The position numbers and the translations under genes were made by a program. From contig CM054182.1 in NCBI GenBank assembly GCA_028829895.1, positions 57,396,879 to 57,460,878 of the forward strand: a stretch of DNA of 64,000 bases, given 5' to 3'. This document shows positions 37,081 through 47,016 of the stretch, piece after piece. The notes under the pieces are model-generated. The model did not search any database. It had not been told where the DNA came from and was given only the letters and a program-made list of their open reading frames with translations. This DNA comes from Sinotaia quadrata (lineage: Eukaryota; Mollusca; Gastropoda; Architaenioglossa; Viviparidae). Position 1 is the first letter of the stretch, and each line of letters starts with the position of its first letter.

Positions 37081-40000
37081 TCAAGCACGACTCATGTAAT
37101 CTGCGCCAACATTCAAAGACCCTTTGATGTAATGAATATTTGCGTCATACTGTGTCAGAAACAAAGACCAACGCATTAAACGGCTGTTCGTAAATTGCGC
37201 CTGTCCGAGAAAGGCCAACGGCTGGTGATCGCACTCAATGACAAAGGTTTTTCCGTACAAATAGTTTTCGAACTTTTTTATGGCCCAAACTATTGCAAGA
37301 CATTCCTTTTCACTGGTGGAATATTTCTGTTCAGTAGTTGTGAGTTTACGGCTTGCATATGCAACTGGGTGTTTGGTGTCATTGTGTTCTTGTAATAACA
37401 CTGCTCCTAATCCTGTGTTGCTAGCATCAGTCCTTAACAAGAATGGTTTTGTCAGATCTGGCAGTTTAACAACTAAATCTGAAGTCAGTCTAGATTTCAG
37501 TGTGTCAAAAGCGTTTTGGCATGCATCAGTCCACACTACTTTTGTAGGCATATTCTTACGTGTCAAGTCAGTCAGAGGACATGCAATGGCACTAAAATCT
37601 GGTACGAATTTTCTGTAGTAATTAGCAAGACCAAGAAAACTTCTAACTTGTGTTTTTGTTAGCGGTTGTGAAGTGTCCTTAAGTTGTGCTATCTTAGCTT
37701 CACTTGGCGACATAGTTCCATGACTCAACTTGTGTCCCAAGAAGTCTAAGGAGAATTGTGCTATTTCACACTTCGTAGGGCGGGCAGTGAGGTTGGCTTG
37801 TTTTAATCTGGCTAGCACATCTCGTAAGAGTGTTAAGTGCTCCTCCCATGTCTGGGTGCCTAGAATTAAATCATCCATGAAGTTCTCAACTCCACGTCCG
37901 TACAGTGGTTCTAACAATGACCGCATCATTTTAGAAAAAATGCTTGGAGCGTTTGAAACTCCGAAAGGCATAACTTTCCATGTGTAGTTTCCTACTGGTG
38001 TAGTGAAAGCTAGTATGTGTCGATCAGTGTCCTTGACCTTGATTTGCCAAAAACCGCGTGACAAATCTATTTTGGTATAGTAATGAGCGTTAGCTAGCTT
38101 AGTGAAGATGAGATCCGGATCAGGAAGAGGTTCGGCACAAAACTCTGTCACTTGATTGAGTTTGCGGTAGTCTACGCAAAAACGGAACGAGTTATCACGT
38201 TTTTTAATCAACACGATGGGTGATCCGTAGGCACTGTCAGTCTTCTCTATGACCCCTAGATCTAGCATAGTCTTAATCTCACGTCTAACGTCATCTATCT
38301 TAGCGTGTGGCAACGGATACGGCTTCAAACGTATCGGTTTGTTGTCAGTCAGCTTCAGTGAAAATTCTATTAAGTCTGTCAACCCTGGTTTGTCTGTCAG
38401 AGTAGATGAGAACTCATTAAGCAATTCATTCACTTCTTTTTTCTGTCTTTCTGTCAAGGCTTCATTTACCCTAACGTCTTTGACAGTTTCGTCCGTCTGT
38501 AGAGGACAGTTTGGTAAAGTACCAGTGACGCAATCAGTATCCCCCTCGTCTTCTGTAACTATCGTCGCTACGACAAAATCAGCTTGAGTGGTTTGATCCT
38601 CACGGCTTATGTACTTTTTGAGTAGGTTAACATGAAAGATTTTCTCTCTCTTTCCTGTCTGCACCTTATAGTTCAGTCCCCCTAGCTTGGCGGTAACTAC
38701 AAAGGGCCCCTTCCATTTCATCTGAAGTTTGTTATGTGCTTCAGGAAGCAACAGTAACACTTTGTCATTAACTTCAAATTCTCTAGGTTTGGTGTGCTTA
38801 TTGTAATATTCGGCCTGTCTAGACTGAGCTATCGTCAAGTTTTCCCGTGCTATCTTGCCTATAGTTTCAAGACGGTTTCTTAAGTCAGTGACGTATGTAT
38901 AAGTTGTCTTAACTTCGTCATCTGTCTTTTCATCAGTCCAAAGTGCCTTCAAAATCATCATCGGTCCGCGTACAGTACGTCCGTAAAGTAGCTCAAATGG
39001 TGAAAACCCGGTGGAAGATTGTGGCACCTCCCTATATGCAAATAGTAGGGCAGGGATGTATCTGTCCCAGTCTTTCGGTTTATCTGTGGCGAGCTTTTTA
39101 AGTGCTGTTTTTAATGTCCCATTGTATTTTTCAATCAGACCATTTGCCTGGGGGTGGTATGGTGTGCAAGTAAGATGTTTGATGGAAAGTAAACGATTTA
39201 CTTCCTTCATTACGTTGCCTATGAATTGACTCCCCTGATCCGTCAAAATTTCAGTAGGAATTCCAACACGACTCCAAAGACCGAAAAGGGCTTCGGCGAC
39301 AGTTTCAGTATCAATATTTTTCAATGGTACTGCGTCGGCGAATCTTGTTGCGTAATCAATAGTGGTCAGCACGTATCGATTACCTCTCGTTGATGTGGGT
39401 ATTATAGGCCCAATCAAATCCAATGCTACGCGCTTGTAGGGTTCACTGATCAGTTCAGGCTCTCCTAACGGTGCGGGTCTGATTGAATTTTTAGACTGTG
39501 TTCTCTGGCATGTGTCGCAACTTAACACGAATCTACGGATATCGGCAGTGATGTCCGGCCAATAAAACTCACTTGTAATACGACTAGTTGTTTTTTGTAC
39601 ACCCATGTGTGCACCAAAAAGACTCTCATGACCTAATCGTAATACGTCATTTCGTTTGGTTTGTGGAACGACTAATTGTTTCCGAAATTCGTCTCCCACT
39701 TTCGAATAGCGGTACAATAAACCCTTTTTCAGAATAATGCACGCTTTCTTATTCGAATCGTCAGTGTTGACGTCACTAACAAGTACAGCTTGCTTGCGTA
39801 ACTTGTATAGTGTTTCGTCCTCAGCTTGTAATATTTTAATCTCGCTAACTGTTGCTTTATCTACGGCTGGTGCGGCAGACATCGGTGCAGTCACAGATTT
39901 GTCTTTACTACTCGCTGCTCTGGTTACAGCGTTAACCAGTGGTGGTTCAGTTGAAGTTTGTTTTTTGCACGGCAAAACATACTTGCAACCAAGGATCACG

Positions 40001-41469
40001 TCATGCGGTGAGTTTTCCATAACTGCCGCTTTGACTGTTCCTTCTACAAAGTCTGAAACAATCGAGACTTCAGCTACTGGTAAAATGTCTTGTTCGCCGT
40101 TTGCAAAGGTGACAGAGATTGTCTCCCCTGTGTAGTCGGTACGGTTAACTAATGATGCATTTACAATAGCGTCTAGCTCACACCCTGTATCAAGCAAAGC
40201 GATTGTATCGTGACCGTTTGCCTGTACTGGTGTTCGATTCGACTTTTCTGTTTTAGGTGTATGACTTTCTACTGCGTAAACTTTAGCTGTTTTCTTTTCA
40301 GGACATGTTCGTGAAAAATGGCCACTATCACCACAAGTGTAACATGCAAGATTCTTTTTATCTTTCTGTTTGTCGGACTTGTTTTTAGTGTCGGGTTTAG
40401 ATGTTTTATCATCACGCTCATTAGGCGCCTTCCCGTCATTTTTCTTATCCTTTCGAGTCTGCGGTTCGTTCGGTCGAGACTTGTTGTTCGCGTGTGCGTT
40501 CGAGAATTGAGAATGTGCGTCATCAAAGCGATCGGCGGCGTTGCCTATCTCCTCTAGCGTAGATTTTTCCCTTATTGCTAAGTGAATCAGTAGATCTGAT
40601 TTGTATGACCCGAGAATATGGTCTTTTACCATTTCATCCCTAAGACCTGCGTATGTCTGTGGAGTTTCAGCTAGATCTATCCATCTTTGGAACAAGTCAG
40701 CTACGCGTCGTATGTACTGTGCGTGCGTCTCTGAACTGGCTTTAGTGGCCTGTTTAAACTTACGTCGGTATGTATCTGCTGTGAGTTTGTAACGTTTCAA
40801 TAATGCGGCCTTGACTGTGTCGTAATTATCTGACTCAGAATCGCTAAGCTTATTGAACTCGTTTTTCGCACTGCCCTGCAATAACCCCGATAAATTTATC
40901 GCCCAATGTTCCGCTGGAATGTTCGTTGCTCTGGCTAACTTTTCAAACGTTTTTAAATACGCGTCTATTTGATCTTTGTTCTCATCAAATGGGACCATAT
41001 TTATCTTTGGAATGATATTTTCAATTCTACTGTGATTATTTCCATCGCTAGAATGCGAATCACCACTGCTTCTGCGATCACGGTTTGGATTGGTAACTTC
41101 TAGTTTCTTTACTTCCCATTCTAACCGTTTTATTTCCGCGTCTGCGGCGATGCGTTTGGCTTCTGTATCCGCTGCGATGCGTTTTGTTTCAATGTCGGCT
41201 AATCTTTCAGCTTCTAACTTTTTAACTTCAGCTTCTTGCTTTTTAGCTTCTGCGTCAGCTGCGATGCGTTTAGCTTCAGTTTCGGCTAGTTTTTCAGCTT
41301 CTAACTTCTTCAGTTCGCGATTAGCAATACGTTCTTCTCTTTCTATCTCTTGTCTCTCTTTTTCCGCTTTCTCTAGCTCAGTTTTAATGTAGCTTGTCAG
41401 TTCGTCACCCTGATATCCTAACACGATACCGGTTTCTTTCAGGTCTTCGAGAACCTGTTTGCGATCCAT
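37081..41469 (-). CDS. Gag-Pol polyprotein, integrase before reverse transcriptase (Gmr1-like)
   Basis: 1462 residues in one frame, ATG at 41469-41467, stop TGA at 37083-37081. Seen in order: a charged coiled coil with repeated AKRIAADAEAK-type words (about 30-125); a Gag capsid region (about 150-320) whose second half (about 235-320) resembles the SCAN fold; a CCHC knuckle C376-C379-H384-C389; an aspartic protease DTG at 427-429 with ILGC at 492-495; integrase with H614, H621, C651, C654 and catalytic D684, D744, E780 (35 residues between the last two); a GPF motif at 921-923; RT with FMDD at 1197-1200; and RNase H with D1348, E1387 or E1389, D1414 and ADYMSR at 1456-1461 ending the protein. 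The family usually has RT-RH before integrase, and that order is reversed here. Gag and Pol share one frame with no slippage site needed, so cleavage by the protease is presumed to release the parts. The RT box has F where Y is commoner. All catalytic residues are present, so activity is plausible but unproven. Confidence 0.97.
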   Translation of the reverse strand: MDRKQVLEDLKETGIVLGYQGDELTSYIKTELEKAEKERQEIEREERIANRELKKLEAEKLAETEAKRIAADAEAKKQEAEVKKLEAERLADIETKRIAADTEAKRIAADAEIKRLEWEVKKLEVTNPNRDRRSSGDSHSSDGNNHSRIENIIPKINMVPFDENKDQIDAYLKTFEKLARATNIPAEHWAINLSGLLQGSAKNEFNKLSDSESDNYDTVKAALLKRYKLTADTYRRKFKQATKASSETHAQYIRRVADLFQRWIDLAETPQTYAGLRDEMVKDHILGSYKSDLLIHLAIREKSTLEEIGNAADRFDDAHSQFSNAHANNKSRPNEPQTRKDKKNDGKAPNERDDKTSKPDTKNKSDKQKDKKNLACYTCGDSGHFSRTCPEKKTAKVYAVESHTPKTEKSNRTPVQANGHDTIALLDTGCELDAIVNASLVNRTDYTGETISVTFANGEQDILPVAEVSIVSDFVEGTVKAAVMENSPHDVILGCKYVLPCKKQTSTEPPLVNAVTRAASSKDKSVTAPMSAAPAVDKATVSEIKILQAEDETLYKLRKQAVLVSDVNTDDSNKKACIILKKGLLYRYSKVGDEFRKQLVVPQTKRNDVLRLGHESLFGAHMGVQKTTSRITSEFYWPDITADIRRFVLSCDTCQRTQSKNSIRPAPLGEPELISEPYKRVALDLIGPIIPTSTRGNRYVLTTIDYATRFADAVPLKNIDTETVAEALFGLWSRVGIPTEILTDQGSQFIGNVMKEVNRLLSIKHLTCTPYHPQANGLIEKYNGTLKTALKKLATDKPKDWDRYIPALLFAYREVPQSSTGFSPFELLYGRTVRGPMMILKALWTDEKTDDEVKTTYTYVTDLRNRLETIGKIARENLTIAQSRQAEYYNKHTKPREFEVNDKVLLLLPEAHNKLQMKWKGPFVVTAKLGGLNYKVQTGKREKIFHVNLLKKYISREDQTTQADFVVATIVTEDEGDTDCVTGTLPNCPLQTDETVKDVRVNEALTERQKKEVNELLNEFSSTLTDKPGLTDLIEFSLKLTDNKPIRLKPYPLPHAKIDDVRREIKTMLDLGVIEKTDSAYGSPIVLIKKRDNSFRFCVDYRKLNQVTEFCAEPLPDPDLIFTKLANAHYYTKIDLSRGFWQIKVKDTDRHILAFTTPVGNYTWKVMPFGVSNAPSIFSKMMRSLLEPLYGRGVENFMDDLILGTQTWEEHLTLLRDVLARLKQANLTARPTKCEIAQFSLDFLGHKLSHGTMSPSEAKIAQLKDTSQPLTKTQVRSFLGLANYYRKFVPDFSAIACPLTDLTRKNMPTKVVWTDACQNAFDTLKSRLTSDLVVKLPDLTKPFLLRTDASNTGLGAVLLQEHNDTKHPVAYASRKLTTTEQKYSTSEKECLAIVWAIKKFENYLYGKTFVIECDHQPLAFLGQAQFTNSRLMRWSLFLTQYDANIHYIKGSLNVGADYMSRA

Positions 41470-42065
41470 TTTACTGTCTTAGCGCGCTGGCTACAATAAG
41501 AATGTATCTCGTGAATTGTGTGTTTTAACCGTCGGCGATAACTCCGCTTATCCCGAAAATAACTTTTAGGCTACAACCTTACAAAATTATTTAATTTACT
41601 CAGAACACCTTCCGAAATAAATTACGCGTTAACTCTTTACACGTTTCACCTGCTTGTCACAGTGTCCGCTGTTCCAAGACTTCCGTAATGTCACGGCTCC
41701 TACCATACAACATTACACATTATATCTAGCACCCTAAATATAATAGTCCGAAGTCTGTTACTACCGATAACTCTCCTAGCTGGCGGTATAACCTTCGACT
41801 CCTCACAATGAAGTACTCAGTAACACAATACTAAATAAATCATTCAATAGCTAACATGACATATTTAACTACGCTTAAATATATCAACATTAACTAACAT
41901 GCACGCTACTCTGCAAAAGAATACATGCACATGTCACAACAAAAGCAAAGAAAATCAGTGATACAAAAATCAAAAGAACAATTGGCAATTCTGTTCGTTC
42001 GTTCGTTTCTAGGTTATGATGCGCCCTATGTATAAAAATGTTACAATTTACAATTTAATACATAT
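41470..42065 (-). other. Retrotransposon 5' untranslated leader
   Basis: About 600 bp between the primer-binding site and the Gag-Pol start codon, without a credible frame. It would hold packaging signals in such elements, but none can be identified by eye. Confidence 0.7.
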
Positions 42066-42083
42066 CAATCCCGCGACGACCCA
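42066..42083 (-). other. Candidate tRNA primer-binding site
   Basis: In element sense, TGGGTCGTCGCGGGATTG begins 4 nt after the end of the 5' LTR. It starts with the TGG expected for pairing to a tRNA CCA end. The matching tRNA could not be named from memory, so the primer is left unassigned. Confidence 0.6.
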
Positions 42084-42087
42084 CACT

Positions 42088-43129
42088 TGTTACGTTTCCA
42101 GTATTTATTTAAAGACCCTGCTTAGAATAATTAAAAGACTTTAAATATAATTAATTCTTCCTCTCATATTCTACGCAGACTGGTTGCTCAATTTATTATC
42201 TGACTAATTAAAAGTGCGTCTTGTAGTTCAGACGACAAATTTACAGACTAATAAACTGCGAACTTTTAGCTAGATTTGAAAACAGTTAAATCCCTCTAAA
42301 TTAATATGCACTCGTCATCAATCTTTCTGCTCATCCGCCCCCATTCAAATCTAAGAATTAATCTAATTGGTCTATTGTGCATAGAAATCAACTACTAAGA
42401 GGTATTAACAAAGAAAATAAGATTTAATAAAGTTTAACAAATTAACAATAAATCGAATGCAACGCGAATAGTCTTCACTCTGTCTTTACGCGCCTATGCC
42501 TGATTTTTGTCAATCTAAATTGCCAGAAAAGTGTTCCTTTGAGATCTGTACACTTGATTTTGCACTTAGCTCTATTCTTGTATCCTTGGTCTCAACACTC
42601 AGTCATGCTGATTCGTCCCCTCAGTCCCCCTTTAACGACACACGTGGTGCATAAGGAATGATGTCCCTTTGTTAGTGGCTAGGAACTGGAATTTTTGCAG
42701 CATGGCCCTCAGAGTGGATTTCGACACGCTTACACCAATAAGCTAATGCAGGTGAGGCATGGTGAAACATGAACCATGAGCCGACCTTTGAGAGAAGTCG
42801 AAGGGTACCTTGATTCTCTATGGCGCCGGCTGCCTCTCACGACCCGAGTAAGCTGATGGAATTAGCTAAAATGTGCTCGAAGTGAGGGAGCGGAAGCGTG
42901 TGGGTACATATATAGAAAGGTATATTGCGTATCACGTGACTGTTCGCAAAGCATGTGGTTGGTTCGAGAACTGGACAATGGTCCTAAAGTTACATAACAT
43001 CTTGACCTGTTCTAGAAGCGCCTAGAAAAAGGAAGCTTTGAACAAAGGGCCAAGGGTTTCAAATATTCGAATTTGAAGTAAACAAGGCAAGTGGGTCACG
43101 AAGTCGGACAATTTTATCAGACTGTGACA
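42088..43129 (-). repeat. 5' LTR (right in the window)
   Basis: The upstream LTR in element sense; identical by eye to 35814-36855. Carries the same TATA-like sequence at about 42905-42917 on the - strand. Confidence 0.96.
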
Positions 43130-43134
43130 ACCAC
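43130..43134. repeat. Target-site duplication, right
   Basis: ACCAC immediately after the right LTR, matching 35809-35813. Confidence 0.9.
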
Positions 43135-44280
43135 GATCTATCTGTTCTCTCTCTAAAAGTATATTATATATATCATCTGAGTCTGTGGGAAAGGGTGAGA
43201 TAAAGGAGTTTAAATTAGTCATCATGTTTCGCTCTGAATAGGGAGGGCATTAAATGAATGTAAAAAAAAGGGAAAGTGACTGAGTAGACCCGAACTTATC
43301 AGACTTTATTTCCAGTCTTTCGAAATCAGCGGTTTTCATCATTCAGTTCTCACACTTAAAAAAAAAAAAAAGATAAAGGATCTGTGACTGTACTTATTTC
43401 CGAAACAGAAAGCATGTACACTGCAGATCGATGTTTTTCAGCTAATCTCTGCAGTACTGTCTACAAAATAAGGTAAGAGATCATTTATTTTGATTACTTT
43501 ATCATTAGCTTTCTTAATAGAGAGAAATATTCGGTGGCACTGATTCATGGCAAGAGCAAATACTTCTATTCTTTTCTTCATCTTTTACGAGGCGGAGGGG
43601 TATCAATTTTATGTGCAATTATGTCAGGCAGTGAGTAACCAACGGAGACATTCTTCGCTCTTTAATTGCCAGGCTTGCACGAGCTTTAGTAAACGTAACT
43701 GTTTTAGTAAACTAACCATTTTGTTTGTCCTATTTGATGGACTAGATACAAAGCCTAGAACCTTATCTGGGGATGGGGTAAGAATCACACTATCCATCAT
43801 GGCACGAATCGAACTCAGCCCCTGAATTAAGCAAGAATTGCTGTGCCTTTGCGGTTGTTCTTCAGTTCAATAATATTGCTTCAGACACTAATTAAGTCCT
43901 TCAATTTATGACAATTATTTCTTAAATAGAAATTTATGACAATTATTTCTTAAATAGAAATTTATGACAATTATTTCTTAAATAGAAATTTTAATTCAAA
44001 ATCCACTTCATTTTATAAGTTTTAACAGAATGGATCTTGAGGAGTCCATTCTACATTACTCAATTTTTATTTTAGACTTGCGACTTTACTGTTTTATGGT
44101 GCAAGAGCACTGAACAGTTTCTATCTATGGACAGTATAATTTACGTGTTCATTCGGCCTTCACCCATAAACAAGTGTCGCCCCAAGCCTTATCGTTCTAA
44201 ATTATAATCGTACTTAAAGACAGCTCTTTATAGTTATAATTTAATTCATCACCGCTGTTACATAAATAAATCTAAGTACA
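43135..44280. other. Intergenic; 27-28-bp triple repeat
   Basis: No gene is seen. A threefold repeat of ATTTATGACAATTATTTCTT lies at about 43903-43990. Around 43740-43825, GGGGATGGGGTAAGAATC... and CACGAATCGAACTCAGCCCC give a reverse-strand B-box-like sequence without a complete cloverleaf. It is more likely a SINE-type remnant than a tRNA gene, and the 92-codon frame over it is not credible. Confidence 0.5.
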
Positions 44281-45359
44281 GTGAAATATCGCTATAAGGC
44301 GATAATTGGGGTCCATAAAATCGGATTGCATTAATAGTGGGCTTTTTACAATATTTGACTTTTTTCTGTGAACATATACGTCTATTCATGTCTAATGTAA
44401 AAGGTTGGGTTATTATGGGACGCATATTAAATGGAATGCATTATTAAGATATATTCAAAATAATGGACGGATATAATATCTATAGGTTTTTACTTTGCGT
44501 TAAATAGTTTTACTAATTTTTATTTGTTTGTACGATAATACACATTGTCCCATAATACCCCGAGTGACGTAATATCACGAATTAGGTTACACTGTATTAC
44601 AACACCGCCAAGCCCAGCCAACATGTTTGCGGCTTTAGTTCTTTGATGTTTATTAAATTGTGAAAATATTTTATCAACCACCGCATTGTCTGCTGTTTGG
44701 TTTGTGCAACAATTGTATAATAATTAATTAAATATAATCACTAAACTACTTACTGGCCTTACTCATGGATCAGTAATAAGTAACATATCCGATAATGTTT
44801 ATTTTGGAATAACACTTCAAGAACCTGGTGAAATCCTTACATTTCGGATCGTTTTATATTAAACGTAATATGCGAACTCTTCCCCAAAATGATAATACAC
44901 TTTTTACACACTATGTTTCTTTAGTTTATTGAAAATAATTTTAAATAAAGAAACATGTACATTATTTATTAGAGTATAATATATGCTTATCTGCATAGCA
45001 CTGGTTTTAAGCAAATATTGTCCACGTACCTCTAGTTGCATTAAACATTAATTTTCCAAACTCATCACTAAATTACATTTACTGATTTAGTGTCTCGTAT
45101 AACATGAATTTGAATCTAAATCTTGTATTAAATAGTGATAAATTAAAGAAGCATTACTTTATTTATTTGAGTGACATGTATGCGGTCTGCATGTTGCTGG
45201 TTTTTAAGCACTTAATGTCCACCAAAGGATGGTTTTAAAGCATAAACCTTTTACTTTCCAATTTTAATACCAAATTAAATTTGGGACTTTTCAACATACT
45301 TTAAAATTTGAACAATTTATTAAATAGTGATACAATAATGTTAAATAAAGAAACTTAGC
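44281..45359. other. AT-rich non-coding DNA leading into a module array
   Basis: No gene is seen. The right part already shows scattered GGTTTTTAAGCA phrases (about 45200) that become regular further right. Confidence 0.5.
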
Positions 45360-46969
45360 TTTATTTATTAGAATGACATATACATGTCTGCGTATTGCTG
45401 GTTTTTAAGCAAATAATGTCTGCGTATTGCTGGTTTTTAAGCAAATAATGTCTACGTAAGGCTGATTTTTAAGCATACACTTATTTTTCACAAATTCAAC
45501 ACTAAATAGAAACTGTGGTCCTTTAAAATGATTTTGCATTTGAATCCTGCATTAAATAGAAATAAATTTAAGAAACGTTGCTTTATTTATTACAATAATG
45601 TTTAAGTTGCCTGCATATTGCTGCATTGCTGGTTTCAAAGTTTGCATTGTACAAGTAAGGGTGTTTTATAAGCATAACACTTTTACTTTCCAACTTTAAT
45701 ACCAAATTAAATTTGGGGTCCTTAAACATGATTCTGAGTTTGAATCTTTTTTTAAATGGTGAGAAATTAATAGTAAATATAGAAAAAATATAGAAAAATC
45801 AAGTTATTTCCAAAATTAACTTACAGGTATGATTACTTTTTTAATTTTTTAATAGCAAATTATGCTCACATAAGGTTGTTTTTAAAAGAAAAAAGCTTTT
45901 ATTTTTGTAAGTCAACACTATATTGATTTTGTGGTCCTTTAATTTAATTTTGACTTTAAACCTGTATGAAATAGTGATAAATTAAGGAAACCTTGCTTTC
46001 CTTTATTTATTTGAGTAACATATATGTTGTCTGCATATTGCTGGTATGTAAGCACATAATGTCCACCTAAGGCTGTTTTTAAAACATTTACTTTCCAATT
46101 TTAATACCAAATTAAATTTTGGACCTGTTAACATGCTTTTAAATTTGAACAATTTATTAAATAATGAGACAATGGCATTAAATAATGAAATATAGCTTCA
46201 TTTATTAGAATGACATATATGTCCACATATTGCTGGTTTTTAAGCAAATGATGTCTGCTTAAGGCTGGTTTTTAAGCAAATGATGTCTGCTTAAAGCTGG
46301 TTTTTAAGCAAATGATGTCTACTTAAGGCTGGTTTTTAAGCAAATGATGTCTACTTAAGGCTGGTTTTTAAGTATAAACATATATTTTTCCAAACTCAAG
46401 ATTTAATTGAGTTTGGAGTCCTTTAACATGATTCTAAATGTATATCCTGATTTAAATAGTAATAAATCAATATAAAAACTCAACAATATATTTTTATTCA
46501 TACCAAATTGTGGACTTTTAGATTATAAAATGAGATACATCTATACAAATATCTATTAAAGCAAATGTATTCTTCTACTTTTGATTTATATTTATAACCT
46601 TTACATTTATTTATGCAGAGTCATGGTTTTTAAAAAGATTCATTTGTTTACAACTATAAAATTGACCATTTTAACTAAGTGTCCACATAATGCTGGTTTT
46701 TAAGTACGAGTCCCATAATGCTGGTTTTTAAGTGTATGTGTTTGTCTACATAATGCTGGTTTTAGGGTTATAGGAATTAGGCAGACCACAAAACATGTAT
46801 ATTTTTTGTTATTTGATATTTTTTCTTCAAATTAAGTACGTTTGCTATTAGTGATGTCTAAAAGCAGAATGTGAAAAAAAAATGTTAATTTTATTATTAT
46901 TATGGGATATACACTGTGTCCACCTAATGCTGGTTTTTAAGCATGGTCTACCTAACGCTGGAAATAGGG

Positions 46970-46975
<6 letters not shown>
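45190..46975 (-). repeat. GCTTAAAAACCAG module array, diverged, higher-order
   Basis: On the + strand, TGCTGGTTTTTAAGCA followed by (A)ATGTCTRCNTAAGGCTG repeats irregularly. It is near-tandem with a period of about 30-36 bp at 45390-45470, 46220-46375 and 46690-46965. Between these clusters lies a longer ~450-750-bp period with shared phrases such as GAATGACATATA and CCAATTTTAATACCAAATTA (about 45255, 45690, 46090). The array ends AAATAGGGTT next to an (AT)n tract. The reverse complement of this end matches 13637-13700. Confidence 0.75.

Positions 46976-47012
<37 letters not shown>
46973..47012. repeat. (AT)n microsatellite
   Basis: About 20 AT dinucleotides bordering AAATAGGGTT. This is the mirror image of the (AT)n/AACCCTATT junction at 13636. 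Confidence 0.95.

Positions 47013-47016
<4 letters not shown>

Larger units (their letters stand above)
35814..43129 (-). mobile_element. Complete LTR retrotransposon, Gmr1-like Ty3/gypsy clade
   Basis: A 7316-bp element lying on the - strand. It has two 1042-bp LTRs that are identical by eye, a 5-bp duplication of ACCAC, a polypurine tract next to the 3' LTR, a candidate primer-binding site 4 nt inside the 5' LTR, and one intact Gag-Pol frame. LTR ends are TG...CA (TGTCAC...GTAACA in element sense). The domain order Gag-protease-integrase-RT-RNase H is the copia-like order within a Ty3/gypsy protein set that defines Gmr1-like elements. No envelope-like frame follows Pol. Identical LTRs and an unbroken frame argue for a very recent, possibly mobile copy. 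It sits about 14 kb upstream of Wnt10 in antisense orientation. Confidence 0.96.

Noticed and set aside
37080..37081. Envelope-like third frame after Pol that would make the element an errantivirus-type retrovirus
   Set aside because: Only about 225 bp separate the Pol stop from the 3' LTR and none of it is open, so no such gene exists.
37195..41392. + strand frames opposite the Gag-Pol (for example 37280-37618, 39737-40135)
   Set aside because: Antisense shadows of the polyprotein; no motifs.
43740..43825. Possible tRNA gene with a reverse-strand B box
   Set aside because: Acceptor and D-arm pairing not found; probably a SINE-type remnant.
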